Positions 37,875 through 47,095 are shown, counted from the stretch's first letter. The stretch is DNA of 64,000 nt from Candidatus Poribacteria bacterium (GCA_003635265.1 PYIZ01000042.1:1-64000); one strand, 5' to 3'. Numbers and translations: made by a program. Notes: generated by a model not told the origin, from the letters alone.

Positions 37875-38714
37875 TTATCGCTTGAGTATATTGGCGATTT
37901 CGGTATTGCCTTCGCGCAACGCCATGTCGAGTGGCGTCTCCCCTTCATAGGGCTCAAACAGCACTCGCTTGAATTCGCGCAGGGGCCAAACCAACGATGT
38001 GACTTCAGTCGTCCATTCAGCGAACTGCTTTGGTTCACTCATTCGGCTGACCGTTTTGAGCGACGGATCGGCACCGTGGTCGAGCAGCAGCCGAACCATC
38101 CGCTGATTGCCCAACCGGGCGGCGAAATGTAGCGGTGCCTCCTTACCGTATTGCACGAAATGCTCGTTATCCATGATGGGCTCGTCATCAAGTCCGCTTA
38201 GGGCTTGTGCGTTGACGTTTGTCCCTGCCTTGATCAGGATATAGGCTTGCGCAAGATGGGTATCATCATCGTGGCGCGACTGCACATGGAGCAAAGTTTC
38301 GCCGTTATGGGACCATGCGAAATTCGGATCTATTCCATTTTCCACCATGAGTAGAAAAGAATCGAAATTGGTAACGCCAACACCATGAAACCCAAGATAG
38401 GACGGTTGATTGATTTCCGTTCCTTGACTGAGGAGATATCGGTTAATCTCATACTCGGTGCTGGGCCAATGCGTACCGAGGTCGCTGTTGTTTACGTCCG
38501 CACCTGCCTCTACAAGTGCCTTAACTTTATCAAGACTTTTTAGGTTGATACTTGCACTAAAGAGCGGTCCCCACTGCCGGATTCTTCCACTTGGTGATGT
38601 GTGATTCACCTTTACGTTTACGAGTTCCGGCGCTTCAGCGAGCATTTGTCGAACTATCTCTGCATCTGCTGTTTCAAATTCTGTCTGCCAGCGTTCAATA
38701 TGTTCTTGGTTCAT
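37875..38714 (-). CDS. Ankyrin-repeat protein
   Basis: A 279-residue protein with ankyrin repeats: VKALVEAGADVNNSDLG near the N-terminal third, AYILIKAGTNVNAQAL and APLHFAARLGNQRMVRLLLDHGADPS in the C-terminal half, and a last ETPLDMALREGNTEIANILK. No signal peptide. I start at ATG 38714 (AAGGAA seven bases upstream); 14 extra residues to 38756 have no ribosome site. It is transcribed divergently from the PhyH gene at 38772 with only 57 bp between starts, so they share a regulatory region. Ankyrin repeats bind proteins; the partner is unknown. Confidence 0.88.
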   Translation of the reverse strand: MNQEHIERWQTEFETADAEIVRQMLAEAPELVNVKVNHTSPSGRIRQWGPLFSASINLKSLDKVKALVEAGADVNNSDLGTHWPSTEYEINRYLLSQGTEINQPSYLGFHGVGVTNFDSFLLMVENGIDPNFAWSHNGETLLHVQSRHDDDTHLAQAYILIKAGTNVNAQALSGLDDEPIMDNEHFVQYGKEAPLHFAARLGNQRMVRLLLDHGADPSLKTVSRMSEPKQFAEWTTEVTSLVWPLREFKRVLFEPYEGETPLDMALREGNTEIANILKR

Positions 38715-38771
38715 TTGGTTTCCTTGTTGGGATTGAAGATTGCTGTTATGCGTCAATTAAGGAGTAGTTCT

Positions 38772-39506
38772 ATGCAAGAATTGTTGGAATTTTATCAGGA
38801 AAACGATTACGTTGTTGTGCCTGACGCCTTATCTACCGATGAGGTTCGTACCATTAACAAAATCATAGATCGCGATCTCGTCGAGAATCCCGCGAACTGG
38901 TTTGAACGAGAGGACGGGCATTATCAACTCAACGTCCATCTACTAATTGCACACCCGGAAATTGACTTCACCATGCGGCCCCCGCGGCTGTTGCCGTTGC
39001 TAGAGGCAATTATGGGACCCGATTTATGTGCGGAAGAACATTCGGTACGCATCCGTCGTCCCAATCCCGATGGTCCCACCAGTTGCCGTTGGCACCGCGA
39101 TGTCGGTACTGGAGCGAGTGAAATCCCCCATTCCACTCCATATATATCAGTTGTTTTTTACTTGAACGATGTAGACGACACGACGCATACCTTTAGTGTC
39201 TTGCCCGGTTCGGCACATACGAGGGAACAACCGCTCGACGCTTACGATCTTACACAAGCAGATCATATCACCGGTCCTGCCGGCACTGCTGTCCTGTTCA
39301 ATGCAATAATGTACCATGCTGGCAATGTCCGGCAAACCATTGCAGAACGTCGGACTATCCATCTCTACTGTGGTCGCACAACAGACCGCTACTTAAGCAA
39401 TTATACCATTTTCCCACGCCGACTTTCAGAAAGCAAGGACCAAGCCACGCGGAAATACTACAGTCGTCCCAATCCGATTACCAAGTTGTTGCTAGAACGG
39501 TTTTAG
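38772..39506 (+). CDS. Phytanoyl-CoA dioxygenase family protein (canonical HxD)
   Basis: A 244-residue PhyH protein beginning MQELLEFYQENDYVVVPDAL. The metal ligands are His108 and Asp110 in CRWHRDVGTG; the distal His is in IMYHAGNVRQ with Arg in AERRTIHLYCGR for 2-oxoglutarate. FSVLPGSAHTRE takes the place of the usual PGSH loop. Start at ATG 38772 with AAGGAGT upstream; longer in-frame starts run through the neighbouring ankyrin gene. It is followed 52 bp later by the beta-lactamase-like gene in the same direction. Confidence 0.9.
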   Translation: MQELLEFYQENDYVVVPDALSTDEVRTINKIIDRDLVENPANWFEREDGHYQLNVHLLIAHPEIDFTMRPPRLLPLLEAIMGPDLCAEEHSVRIRRPNPDGPTSCRWHRDVGTGASEIPHSTPYISVVFYLNDVDDTTHTFSVLPGSAHTREQPLDAYDLTQADHITGPAGTAVLFNAIMYHAGNVRQTIAERRTIHLYCGRTTDRYLSNYTIFPRRLSESKDQATRKYYSRPNPITKLLLERF

Positions 39507-39558
39507 GTGCGGAACAACGCTCACCTTTCCCTAAGAAGCGAATAAATGGAGGACAAAG

Positions 39559-40446
39559 ATGGCTGAATCAGGCGTGATGTCTGCAATCCAAGATTTTACG
39601 GCTCATACAGAGGGAATTATCGGAGTTGCCGCAAAACATCTGGAGACGGACAAGCGCGTTTCCCACAACGCCGACACGATATTCTTCACAGCAAGCACGC
39701 TGAAAGTGCCGCTGCTGGTAGAATTGTATCGACAGGTCGATGCAGGCATCATCGACGTGCATCAACGCATTGATCTGACCGATGCCTTACGGGTGCCTGG
39801 ATCTGGCGTCCTCAAGGAGCTAGCAGCTGGGCTTCAACCGACGATTCACGACTTGGCGATGCTCATGATTATCATCAGCGATAATACCGCCACGGATATA
39901 CTTTACAACCAAGTCGGCGGGGATAATATCAACAACACAATGCAGCAACTGGGGTTGACCCATACCCATATCCCGATGACGTGCCGGGAACTGCTCTACA
40001 GCATCACTGGGCTTGAGGTGGAGAACCCTGCGCACACCTATCAGTTGGCATCGAATCGTTTGAAAAAGCGGGAGTTTGTCTTAGAGGGTGACGGTTTTTC
40101 CGAAGACAGGTCCGACGTGTCGTCGCCGAACGATATGTGCTGCTTGTTAGAATTAATCTACGATGGCGATATCCTCTCGCCCCAGTCACGGGGGGCGGTC
40201 TTGGATATCCTCAAGCGTCAGCAGTTGAGCACGGTTATTCCGCACGCGCTTCCTTCGGGAACGGTAGTCGCCCACAAAACCGGCAGCTACCACAGCGTCC
40301 GGTGCGATGTCGGGATCGTATTTTCCCCCACCGGTCCGTACACTGTGGCGATTATGGCGAAGCAGATGACGGCTGGAGATCGATTGAGTGTAGATGCCAG
40401 TCTTGCTGCTGTTTCCAGAGCGGTTTACGATGAGTTTGCTGGATAA
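39559..40446 (+). CDS. Class A beta-lactamase-like serine hydrolase without signal peptide
   Basis: A 295-residue protein with GGAGGA before the ATG. The three active-site motifs are S46-TL-K49 (SxxK), SDN at 107-109 (IISDNTATD), and KTG at 240-242 (VVAHKTGSYHS). This is the class A beta-lactamase/DD-peptidase fold (beta-lactamase2). There is no signal peptide, whereas beta-lactamases are periplasmic, and I cannot find the Glu of the omega-loop (ExxLN) needed for deacylation; the region reads EDRSDVSSPNDMCCLLE. So an esterase or a peptidase-like role is as likely as antibiotic resistance. Cytoplasmic location is inferred. Confidence 0.85.
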   Translation: MAESGVMSAIQDFTAHTEGIIGVAAKHLETDKRVSHNADTIFFTASTLKVPLLVELYRQVDAGIIDVHQRIDLTDALRVPGSGVLKELAAGLQPTIHDLAMLMIIISDNTATDILYNQVGGDNINNTMQQLGLTHTHIPMTCRELLYSITGLEVENPAHTYQLASNRLKKREFVLEGDGFSEDRSDVSSPNDMCCLLELIYDGDILSPQSRGAVLDILKRQQLSTVIPHALPSGTVVAHKTGSYHSVRCDVGIVFSPTGPYTVAIMAKQMTAGDRLSVDASLAAVSRAVYDEFAG

Positions 40447-40493
40447 CCAGTCGCCCTGTTTCTTGGGGCATGGGAGGCTTGATGGGAAGGCAG

Positions 40494-41315
40494 CTATACC
40501 TCCTCCAGAACCGGACGCTCTAGCCGTGTGTGATAAGGTGGTTCCAGCACCGCTCGCTGCTCCGGCGTCAATCCTTCGAGCATTGATTCGGGCCAAGTAG
40601 GGAAATAGCCTTTCGCATAAGCCAGATTTCCCGGTGAATATCGGAAAAGCAGAGAACGCCGCTGATGGTCTGCCTTCCAAGGCAACGTTCCATGTGTGGT
40701 GGCTTCTGTAAAAATGACAACATCGCCAGCTTTGCCTGTGATTTGTCGGATATGGTCTTGATACATCTCGTAGCGTTTCATTTCAGGCGGACAAGCGAAG
40801 TTGCCCTTGTGACTCCCCGGAATTAGGCAAAGTCCGCCATCGCCCGGATTGACATCAGCGAGTTGCCACGCTACCACGGTTAATCCACAGTGCATCCTTC
40901 CGTCCTTGAAAATGTAATACTGGTGGGGATCGAAGCCGGGACCGGAGGAGCCATGAAACACATGCCCTTCCGCTCCCTTGCGCATGGTGATCAGTCCGGG
41001 ATTGTGATCCATGCGGAACCCCTTTCCCAAGATTCCGTGAAGATACGGCACAATTTTCGGGTGGGCAAGCATATTACGGAACGGTTCGCACCAAGGTTTT
41101 TCCCAACTCAACATCCCTCCGAGATCACCCCGTCCGGTGATGCCTTCCAAGGTTTTGGAACCGCCTGACAAAGAGAGATCTCCGACTCGTTCATGGATGT
41201 CCTCCGCATGGCGGTCGATTGCCTCATTACACAATGCCACTTCATCGGGGGTTAAGACATTCTCAACGAGCAGATAACCGTTGAGATCAAAAAGGTATTT
41301 TTCGTGTTCTTTCAT
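40494..41315 (-). CDS. PhyH family protein with HGS in place of HxD
   Basis: A 273-residue protein with GAGGAA before the ATG. Family features: KYLFDLNGYLLVENVLTPDE, CGLTVVAWQLADVNPGDGG, CLIPGSHKGNF, distal His208 in TTHGTLPW, and the 2-oxoglutarate Arg in QRRSLLFRY. The motif that should be HxD reads H121-G-S (VFHGSSGPG), so the acidic ligand is missing. The same change is present in the proteins at 50029 and 51592. The gene converges on the beta-lactamase-like gene with 47 bp between the stops. Substrate unknown. Confidence 0.9.
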   Translation of the reverse strand: MKEHEKYLFDLNGYLLVENVLTPDEVALCNEAIDRHAEDIHERVGDLSLSGGSKTLEGITGRGDLGGMLSWEKPWCEPFRNMLAHPKIVPYLHGILGKGFRMDHNPGLITMRKGAEGHVFHGSSGPGFDPHQYYIFKDGRMHCGLTVVAWQLADVNPGDGGLCLIPGSHKGNFACPPEMKRYEMYQDHIRQITGKAGDVVIFTEATTHGTLPWKADHQRRSLLFRYSPGNLAYAKGYFPTWPESMLEGLTPEQRAVLEPPYHTRLERPVLEEV

Positions 41316-41397
41316 TGTGCTATTCCTCTATGAACATTGAGATCATAAATCGTGTGCTATCACATTGCTTGTGGGGATATCTTCAGGGCGTTTAGGG

Positions 41398-42234
41398 TCA
41401 GGGCTGATTCCAACCTTGCCTCGGTTTGAAACCAAGCATCCGCTGCGCTTTTTCTGTGCTGATGACGCTTGCATTGTCCTTAAGTTCTCCACGAATCTCG
41501 ACGCGATCCCCAAAATTTTGCTTAATCAACTCAGTTGTCGGTTCACGGAATCGAGTGGTCGGTTGAGCGAGCAAAAACGGTTCGTGCCCCTTCAGGTTTG
41601 CCTCAAGCGCTAGCACATGGGCATCCGCTACGTCGCGGGGATCGGCATACGCCCACATCACTAGGGTGGTCGGACTGTCAGGTGTGGGCGCGGGCAAGGG
41701 AAACTCAGCCTGTCGCTCCGGCGGAACGACATTCGTAAAGCGGAGACTTGCTACAGAGGTTGTCGAACTTCGGGCGACCATTTCGCCGATACACTCGCCG
41801 ATTCGCTTCGACAAGCCATAAGGTTCAAATGGCATCATCGGGTGTTCCTCGTCGAGGGGAAGGTACAGCGGCACAAAAGCGCGTGGATCGTGCGCCCAAC
41901 CCATGGCAAAGGCGCTGGAGGAGAACACCACCCGCCGGAGTTTCTTCTCTGCGGCTGCCCAGAGGACATTGAATGTGCTCTGGACATTGTTCTCAGAGAC
42001 CTCATGTGGAGCATCAATCCGAGGTCCCGGAATCGCCCCCATGTGAATAACCGCCTCTGCATCAGTCAACAGTTCTGTTGCCCTCTCAGCGTTGCAGAGA
42101 TCCGCTTGAATAAATGGTGATGGCGACTCACGATACGGCACACGGTCTGTCCCTAATACATCATAGCCCTTTTCGATAAGGCGTTGGACGACGCGTCTGC
42201 CAAGCCGCCCCGCAGCACCTGTGACTACAATCAT
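41398..42234 (-). CDS. NAD-dependent epimerase/dehydratase (uronate-dehydrogenase-like)
   Basis: A 278-residue short-chain (extended) dehydrogenase. The Rossmann motif is MIVVTGAAGRLGRR (1-14), followed by VLGTDRVPY with the Asp typical of NAD preference. The active site shows SSSAFAMGWA (Ser) and YGLSK (YxxxK). Start at ATG 42234 with GAGAGGAG upstream; an extension to 42345 lacks a ribosome site. The layout TGAAGxLG...DLCN...VIHMGAIPG resembles uronate dehydrogenases (Udh) that oxidise uronates to aldaro-lactones, but the substrate is not certain. It is divergent from the TctCBA transporter, which might import a related acid. Confidence 0.82.
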   Translation of the reverse strand: MIVVTGAAGRLGRRVVQRLIEKGYDVLGTDRVPYRESPSPFIQADLCNAERATELLTDAEAVIHMGAIPGPRIDAPHEVSENNVQSTFNVLWAAAEKKLRRVVFSSSAFAMGWAHDPRAFVPLYLPLDEEHPMMPFEPYGLSKRIGECIGEMVARSSTTSVASLRFTNVVPPERQAEFPLPAPTPDSPTTLVMWAYADPRDVADAHVLALEANLKGHEPFLLAQPTTRFREPTTELIKQNFGDRVEIRGELKDNASVISTEKAQRMLGFKPRQGWNQP

Positions 42235-42496
42235 TATCTCTACTCCTCTCAATTGAGGACGTGAAATACTCGCACTGAAATATAGATCCCTCACTCGGAA
42301 CCGTTCAGGTGGGTAGATTGTAGCAAACGCAGGATCTTTGATCAATCAAAAATAGGATATTGATAGAGAGATGCAAATACATAAGTAAGCGTAACGATGG
42401 TATTAGGGTCTTGAAATTTCGAGATTTTCCTTCTATCCTATATAAGGAGTTGTACAGTTAAGAGAATACGGTGGAAGACTTATCCCGGGAGATAAT

Positions 42497-43483
42497 ATGA
42501 AAAATTCAGCGAATGAAGTATTTCTCATTCTCAGTGTCCTTGTGTTTGTTTGGGGTATTTTTGCTGAAGGGGTTGATGCTGACACGGAGATAGACAAAAT
42601 ACATTTCCTCATCCCCGCGGGTGCTGGGGGCGGCTGGGACGGAACCGCTCGCGGTGTCGGTGAAGCCTTAACGAAATCGAAACTTATCAAACGTGCATCA
42701 TATCAGAATATGTCCGGTGGTAGCGGCGGAAAGGGAATTGCGCATCTTATCAAGACAGCGAGACGCCAACAGGGGACATTGCTGGTTAATTCGACCCCGA
42801 TCCTGATCCGTTCTTTGCAAAAGGTGTTTCCGCATACTTTTCGGGATTTGACACCTGTTGCTGCTGTGATCGCAGACTACGGCGTGTTTGCCACCCGTCC
42901 CGACTCGGAGTTCCAGCGTTGGGAGGATGTTGTTGCGGCTTTTCGTGCGAATCCGCGCCAACTTAGAGTTGGCGGTGGATCGGGGCGACGCAGCATGGAT
43001 GGTCTTGTTGCCGCACTGGCGTTTAAGGCAGCGGGTGGGGATCCCAAAGCAGTGCGATACATCCCCTACGATGGTGGTGGTAAGGCACTTGCCGGGTTGC
43101 TTTCCGGAGAAACGGAGGTTTTATCGACCGGATTGGGTGAGGCGTTGGAGCAACACAAGGCGGGACAGGTGCGCATCCTCGCTATTACTGCGGAGAAACG
43201 CTCTGCTTCCATTCCCAACGTTCCAACTTTGAAAGAGTTGGGATATGATGCCACTTTTGTCAATTGGCGTGGCTTCTTCGGTCCGCCGGGGTTGTCTGAA
43301 ATACAGGTCTCTGCCTACGCCGATCTGCTTAAAAGGATGTATGAAACACCGGCTTGGGAAAAGGTGCGAGCGCGTAACGGTTGGGAGAACCTCTTCAAAC
43401 CGGGGAAGGAATTCTCCACTTTTTTGGAAGGTCAGGAAAAGGTGATCGGTGAACTGATGGGCGAGCTTGGTTTTCTCAAATAG
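42497..43483 (+). CDS. tctC: TctC-type tricarboxylate transporter substrate-binding protein
   Basis: A 328-residue periplasmic binding protein of the tripartite tricarboxylate transporter (TTT) family. The signal segment is hydrophobic (VFLILSVLVFVWGIF) with probable cleavage near EGVDADTE. IHFLIPAGAGGGWDGTAR is the family's N-terminal signature, then SGGSGGKGIAHL, GVFATRPDSEFQRW, and VNWRGFFGPPGLS. TctC delivers carboxylic acids to the TctAB membrane pair encoded immediately downstream. GGGAG lies before the ATG. First gene of the operon. Confidence 0.92.
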   Translation: MKNSANEVFLILSVLVFVWGIFAEGVDADTEIDKIHFLIPAGAGGGWDGTARGVGEALTKSKLIKRASYQNMSGGSGGKGIAHLIKTARRQQGTLLVNSTPILIRSLQKVFPHTFRDLTPVAAVIADYGVFATRPDSEFQRWEDVVAAFRANPRQLRVGGGSGRRSMDGLVAALAFKAAGGDPKAVRYIPYDGGGKALAGLLSGETEVLSTGLGEALEQHKAGQVRILAITAEKRSASIPNVPTLKELGYDATFVNWRGFFGPPGLSEIQVSAYADLLKRMYETPAWEKVRARNGWENLFKPGKEFSTFLEGQEKVIGELMGELGFLK

Positions 43484-43557
43484 TACCGTTTGCCCAATTC
43501 CGATCGTAACGGTAGGTATTATGTGGAAAGGTATGGGACGCTCAGAGCGGGGGATCG

Positions 43558-44040
43558 ATGACGAAAGATAAAGTGGGCGCACTTGTTATCCTCATTCTTT
43601 CAATAGTTTACGGCGCAATGGCGCTCAATATTCCAGAGGCACCGGGAATCGAAGACTCTGGCGTAACTCCTTCCAGTCTACCAATGGCATTAAGTGCAAC
43701 AGGAATTATTGCCGCCCTACTGATCTTGATTCTTCCCGCCGACCGGCCTGATAGTGGGGAGGAGACTTCTTTAGCGGCTGCCTTCAAAGGACTAGACTGG
43801 AGATGTGCAGCGTTCCTCTTTCTATTGATGGCGGGTTATGGATTGATCCTCAAACCCTTGGGATTCCTGATCTCGACTATGCTTTTTCTATGCGGTGGAT
43901 TTTGGACGATGGGAGAACGGCGAATCAAGCTGATGCTGTCAGTTTCAATCGGTGTGACCGTCGGTTTCTGGCTCATCTTGACACAACTGCTGGGAATTTA
44001 CCTTGAGCCCGGTGTGTTGCACTTCTTGGGAGCAAATTAG
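43558..44040 (+). CDS. tctB: TctB-type small membrane subunit
   Basis: A 160-residue protein with four hydrophobic helices (about 7-22, 41-60, 80-112 and 122-150), the size and topology of TctB, the small membrane subunit of TTT transporters. LGFLISTMLFLCGGFW and IGVTVGFWLILTQLLGI are typical. It lies 74 bp after tctC and 29 bp before tctA in the usual C-B-A order. By itself TctB is poorly conserved; the assignment rests on topology and position. Confidence 0.88.
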   Translation: MTKDKVGALVILILSIVYGAMALNIPEAPGIEDSGVTPSSLPMALSATGIIAALLILILPADRPDSGEETSLAAAFKGLDWRCAAFLFLLMAGYGLILKPLGFLISTMLFLCGGFWTMGERRIKLMLSVSIGVTVGFWLILTQLLGIYLEPGVLHFLGAN

Positions 44041-44069
44041 TTCGTGACTAACAACTTGGAGTTAAGCCA

Positions 44070-45584
44070 ATGGTATTAGAAGGGATAATGACGGGACTCT
44101 CGACCGCATTTACCTTCACCAATATTCTGATGGTGTCTCTGGGCGTTTTTGCCGGCACATTTATCGGTGTGTTGCCCGGATTGGGTCCAATCTCCACGAT
44201 CGCTCTGATGATTCCAATAACCTACGGTTTTGAGCCATCATCGGGATTGATTCTCATGGCGGGTGTCTATTACGGGGCTGTTTTTGGTGGATCAACTTCT
44301 TCAATCCTGCTGAACACACCGGGCGAGGCTTCGACCGTTGCCACCTCCTTCGATGGCTATCCCCTCGCACAGGCGGGGAAGGCGGGGAAGGCACTCGCCA
44401 CCGCCGCATATTCATCATTTTCCGGGGGAACAATCGGTGCAATGTTTCTGCTGCTCGCAGCACCGACACTCGCCGTCGTCTCGTTGAGCTTCCAATCTGC
44501 TGATTACTTTGCACTGATGGTCATGGGACTCACAGCTGTCTCCGCTTTTGCGGGGAAAGGTCAATTCCTGAAGGCTATCCTGATGACAATCTTGGGTGTG
44601 ATGTTGTCCACCGTCGGCACAGATGATTCGACAGGAATTCAGCGTTTCACATTGGGGCAGCTTGACCTAATCGACGGCATCAGTTTTCTACTGCTCGCTA
44701 TGGCGACCTTTGCGCTTTCTGAAGCCCTCATTTCAGCGTTAAAGCCGGGGGAGACATCTAACGTCGCCCAAACCGCCGTGACGGAAAAATTCGGCAGCCT
44801 TAAGGTTTCAAAACAGGAATTCAAGGAAATCGCACCGAGCATTGGCAGATCATCAGTATTGGGTTTCTTTATCGGTGTGCTGCCCGGTGCCGGTGCGACA
44901 ATTGCCTCATTTCTAGCTTACGGGATGGAACAAGCACTCGCAAAGGGACGGGCAAAACTTCAATTTGGAAAGGGAAGCTTAAAGGGACTCGCAGCACCAG
45001 AAACTGCGAACAATGCCGCTTCGACAGGGTCGTTTGTGCCGTTGCTCACTTTGGGGATTCCCGGATCCGGGACAACTGCTGTGATGCTAGGTGCACTGAT
45101 TTCTTACGGGGTGCAACCGGGACCCCGCCTGTTTGCGGAACGGCCCGACGTGTTCTGGTCAGTGATTGTATCGATGTATCTGGGAAACATTGTTTTGTTG
45201 ATTCTGAACCTGCCCCTGATCCCTTATATCGCTCGGCTACTCGCTGTGCCGAAACCGTTTCTCGTTCCGTTTGTGCTTTTCTTTTCGCTCATCGGTGTTT
45301 ACTTGGTCTCTTTCAATAACTTTGATATCTATCTGATGGTGGGATTTGCCGCCTGCGCCCTCTGCTTTCGACTCCTCGATTTTCCGATGGCGCCGATGCT
45401 GCTTGGATTTGTATTGGGTGGACTACTTGAAGAAAATCTGAGACGTGCACTGCTCATCAACGATGGCAATCTTTCTTTTCTATGGACTCGCCCCATCACG
45501 CTGGTCATTCTTATTATCACAGCGGTTGTGCTATTCTTGCCGTTGTACCGATCCTTAGTGGAAAGATTCAGAGAGCGTTCCTAG
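44070..45584 (+). CDS. tctA: TctA-type large membrane subunit
   Basis: A 504-residue membrane protein with about 11-12 helices. The TctA signatures are clear: VFAGTFIGVLPGLGPISTIAL and the repeated FIGVLPGAGATIASFLAYG in the second half (an inverted repeat of the fold), YYGAVFGGSTSSILLNTPGE, and TLGIPGSGTTAVMLGA. This is the transport channel of the TTT system. GGAG precedes the ATG. It completes the operon with tctC and tctB. The transported acid is unknown. Confidence 0.95.
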   Translation: MVLEGIMTGLSTAFTFTNILMVSLGVFAGTFIGVLPGLGPISTIALMIPITYGFEPSSGLILMAGVYYGAVFGGSTSSILLNTPGEASTVATSFDGYPLAQAGKAGKALATAAYSSFSGGTIGAMFLLLAAPTLAVVSLSFQSADYFALMVMGLTAVSAFAGKGQFLKAILMTILGVMLSTVGTDDSTGIQRFTLGQLDLIDGISFLLLAMATFALSEALISALKPGETSNVAQTAVTEKFGSLKVSKQEFKEIAPSIGRSSVLGFFIGVLPGAGATIASFLAYGMEQALAKGRAKLQFGKGSLKGLAAPETANNAASTGSFVPLLTLGIPGSGTTAVMLGALISYGVQPGPRLFAERPDVFWSVIVSMYLGNIVLLILNLPLIPYIARLLAVPKPFLVPFVLFFSLIGVYLVSFNNFDIYLMVGFAACALCFRLLDFPMAPMLLGFVLGGLLEENLRRALLINDGNLSFLWTRPITLVILIITAVVLFLPLYRSLVERFRERS

Positions 45585-45654
45585 CTGATGACAAAATGAT
45601 GGGCGATCTCTGATGGATCTCCTCCTGCCTTTTTTGTTCGATCGATTTTTCGGG

Positions 45655-45683
45655 TTGATGTTTGCTTACCGATTTGCTATTCT
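45655..45683 (+). promoter_or_regulatory. Possible sigma70-type promoter for the sigma-54-like gene
   Basis: TTGATG (45655-45660) and TATTCT (45678-45683) are 17 bp apart, 44 bp before the start codon of the gene at 45727. A T-run just upstream (45629-45635) could mark the end of the tctCBA transcript. Based on consensus match only. Confidence 0.4.
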
Positions 45684-45726
45684 ATAAATAGCCGTACATA
45701 GACTAGCATTTCGCGAGGAAGTGCGT

Positions 45727-47061
45727 ATGCGTATTATCGGACCCCAACCACAAATCTCCGTTGCTCCCACTGTAAGGTCTGTGCGTCCTCCTGACGCGTA
45801 TCTCGATCTGTTGACACAAAATGAGCAGCAGTTTCAGGAATATGTACGGCAGGTCGAATCGCAGCAAGTCTTTCAGCGTTTGATTGATGAAGGACACGTC
45901 CGAAAAACTAACTTTCAAGGACGGATTCCACGTCATCTGTATGAGGAGTTCCAAGACCGTCAGTTTGTGGATTTTATGCAGGAGTTCGAGATTGAGGAAC
46001 GTGGTGATTGGCAGCGCGATTTTTTTCGAGAGGATGCACGGCGGCACATCGTGGAATTGGCGGTTAAGTATCGGGTTCCGCGTGGACGGCTCCTTCATGC
46101 GCTCGAATACTGTCGTCACCTCAAACGGACTTGGGCGGGATATGAAGATAATCCGGGATTTCATCTGCGCCTCGACGATCCAGAGTTCCAAGAACCTCCA
46201 ACAGCGCAAATGCCACTTGAATCGACAGAGCCGTATGAAGAACTTGCCAAGCTGACGGAGGCGTACGACATCACGCAGTCGGAGTTCGTCGAATATTTCA
46301 TGGATGCGGGTGCTGAGTCAGAAGATATCGCTGAGGAGTTGGGGATTCCACTAAGCGCAGTTCGTGAGATTCGCGACCTTGTGGATCGAGTCCAGATTGC
46401 GAGCTCAGCGCAGGTTACAGTTGTCAATACACCCACGTCGTCGAGTCAACCTGCCCAGACAGTGGCAACGGTGCAACAACTCAACAATCCGCCCCGCGCA
46501 GAAATTCACGTTTCATCGGAAATCGAGTATAATTCTCGTTACCGGATCCAAGTCCCTAACGATCAGGAAACCGACAAAGAAACAGCGCAGCTACTCGACC
46601 AGCTCCGGCTCATCAATCAGCGCAAAAGCCTTACCTTCCGTATCGTTATGTTCATCTACGAATACCAATACCGTTACTTCGTCAGCGGGGATGAACTGCA
46701 TCTCAAGCCTTTGAGCCAAGCCCAACTCTCTAGGGAATCCGGCGAACACGAGTCCACTGTCAGCCGCATTCTACAGGACAAACGTATTGACACACCCACA
46801 GGTGTTCTATCTCTTAAGTTCTTTTGTCAAAGTAAAGGGGAGGTTGTTCGGCGCTTAATTGCCGTGCGAGAACACCAAGAATTGGCATCAGGTAAGCGTA
46901 AAAAGCCTTACAGCGATGCTGAACTTGCGGACATCCTTGAACGGGAATACGATACAAAAATCGCCCGCCGAACCGTCACCTATTATCGCAATAAGTTTCA
47001 GGAAACCCCGAAATTCTATACGCGCCGAAAAGGGATTAGCCAAAGTGATGGAAGTGAGTAG
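45727..47061 (+). CDS. Divergent sigma-54 (RpoN-like) factor
   Basis: A 444-residue RpoN relative. The C-terminal third is diagnostic: the HTH reads LKPLSQAQLSRESGEHESTVSRILQDK then TPTGVLSLKFF, and the RpoN box is ARRTVTYYRNKFQ in place of ARRTVAKYRE. Region I is strongly altered: MRIIGPQPQISVAP, then a region-I-like helix LDLLTQNEQQFQEYVRQVES; the Q-rich LSQQL segment is missing. The core-binding part is hard to recognise. I start at ATG 45727 (GAGGAA six bases upstream); GTG 45721 is possible. Sigma-54 factors need AAA+ activators, and none is in the window. It might be a second, specialised RpoN. Confidence 0.85.
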   Translation: MRIIGPQPQISVAPTVRSVRPPDAYLDLLTQNEQQFQEYVRQVESQQVFQRLIDEGHVRKTNFQGRIPRHLYEEFQDRQFVDFMQEFEIEERGDWQRDFFREDARRHIVELAVKYRVPRGRLLHALEYCRHLKRTWAGYEDNPGFHLRLDDPEFQEPPTAQMPLESTEPYEELAKLTEAYDITQSEFVEYFMDAGAESEDIAEELGIPLSAVREIRDLVDRVQIASSAQVTVVNTPTSSSQPAQTVATVQQLNNPPRAEIHVSSEIEYNSRYRIQVPNDQETDKETAQLLDQLRLINQRKSLTFRIVMFIYEYQYRYFVSGDELHLKPLSQAQLSRESGEHESTVSRILQDKRIDTPTGVLSLKFFCQSKGEVVRRLIAVREHQELASGKRKKPYSDAELADILEREYDTKIARRTVTYYRNKFQETPKFYTRRKGISQSDGSE

Positions 47062-47095
47062 AACAGCTTTCAGTGTGGAGTTTCATCTTTGAAAG

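Noticed and set aside
38601..38771. N-terminal extension of the PhyH gene at 38772
   Set aside because: It would overlap the divergent ankyrin gene and adds a non-family, Cys-rich segment; ATG 38772 has AAGGAGT upstream.
34275..40446. Antibiotic-resistance island (APH-like kinase plus beta-lactamase-like gene)
   Set aside because: The two genes are 4.4 kb apart, on opposite strands, with unrelated genes between and no mobile-element ends; both proteins depart from true resistance enzymes.
42235..42345. 37-residue N-terminal extension of the epimerase
   Set aside because: The Rossmann fold starts at ATG 42234, which has GAGAGGAG upstream; the extension has no ribosome site.
45602..45640. Rho-independent terminator after tctA
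   Set aside because: There is a T-run but the repeats before it are direct rather than inverted, so no stable stem is visible.
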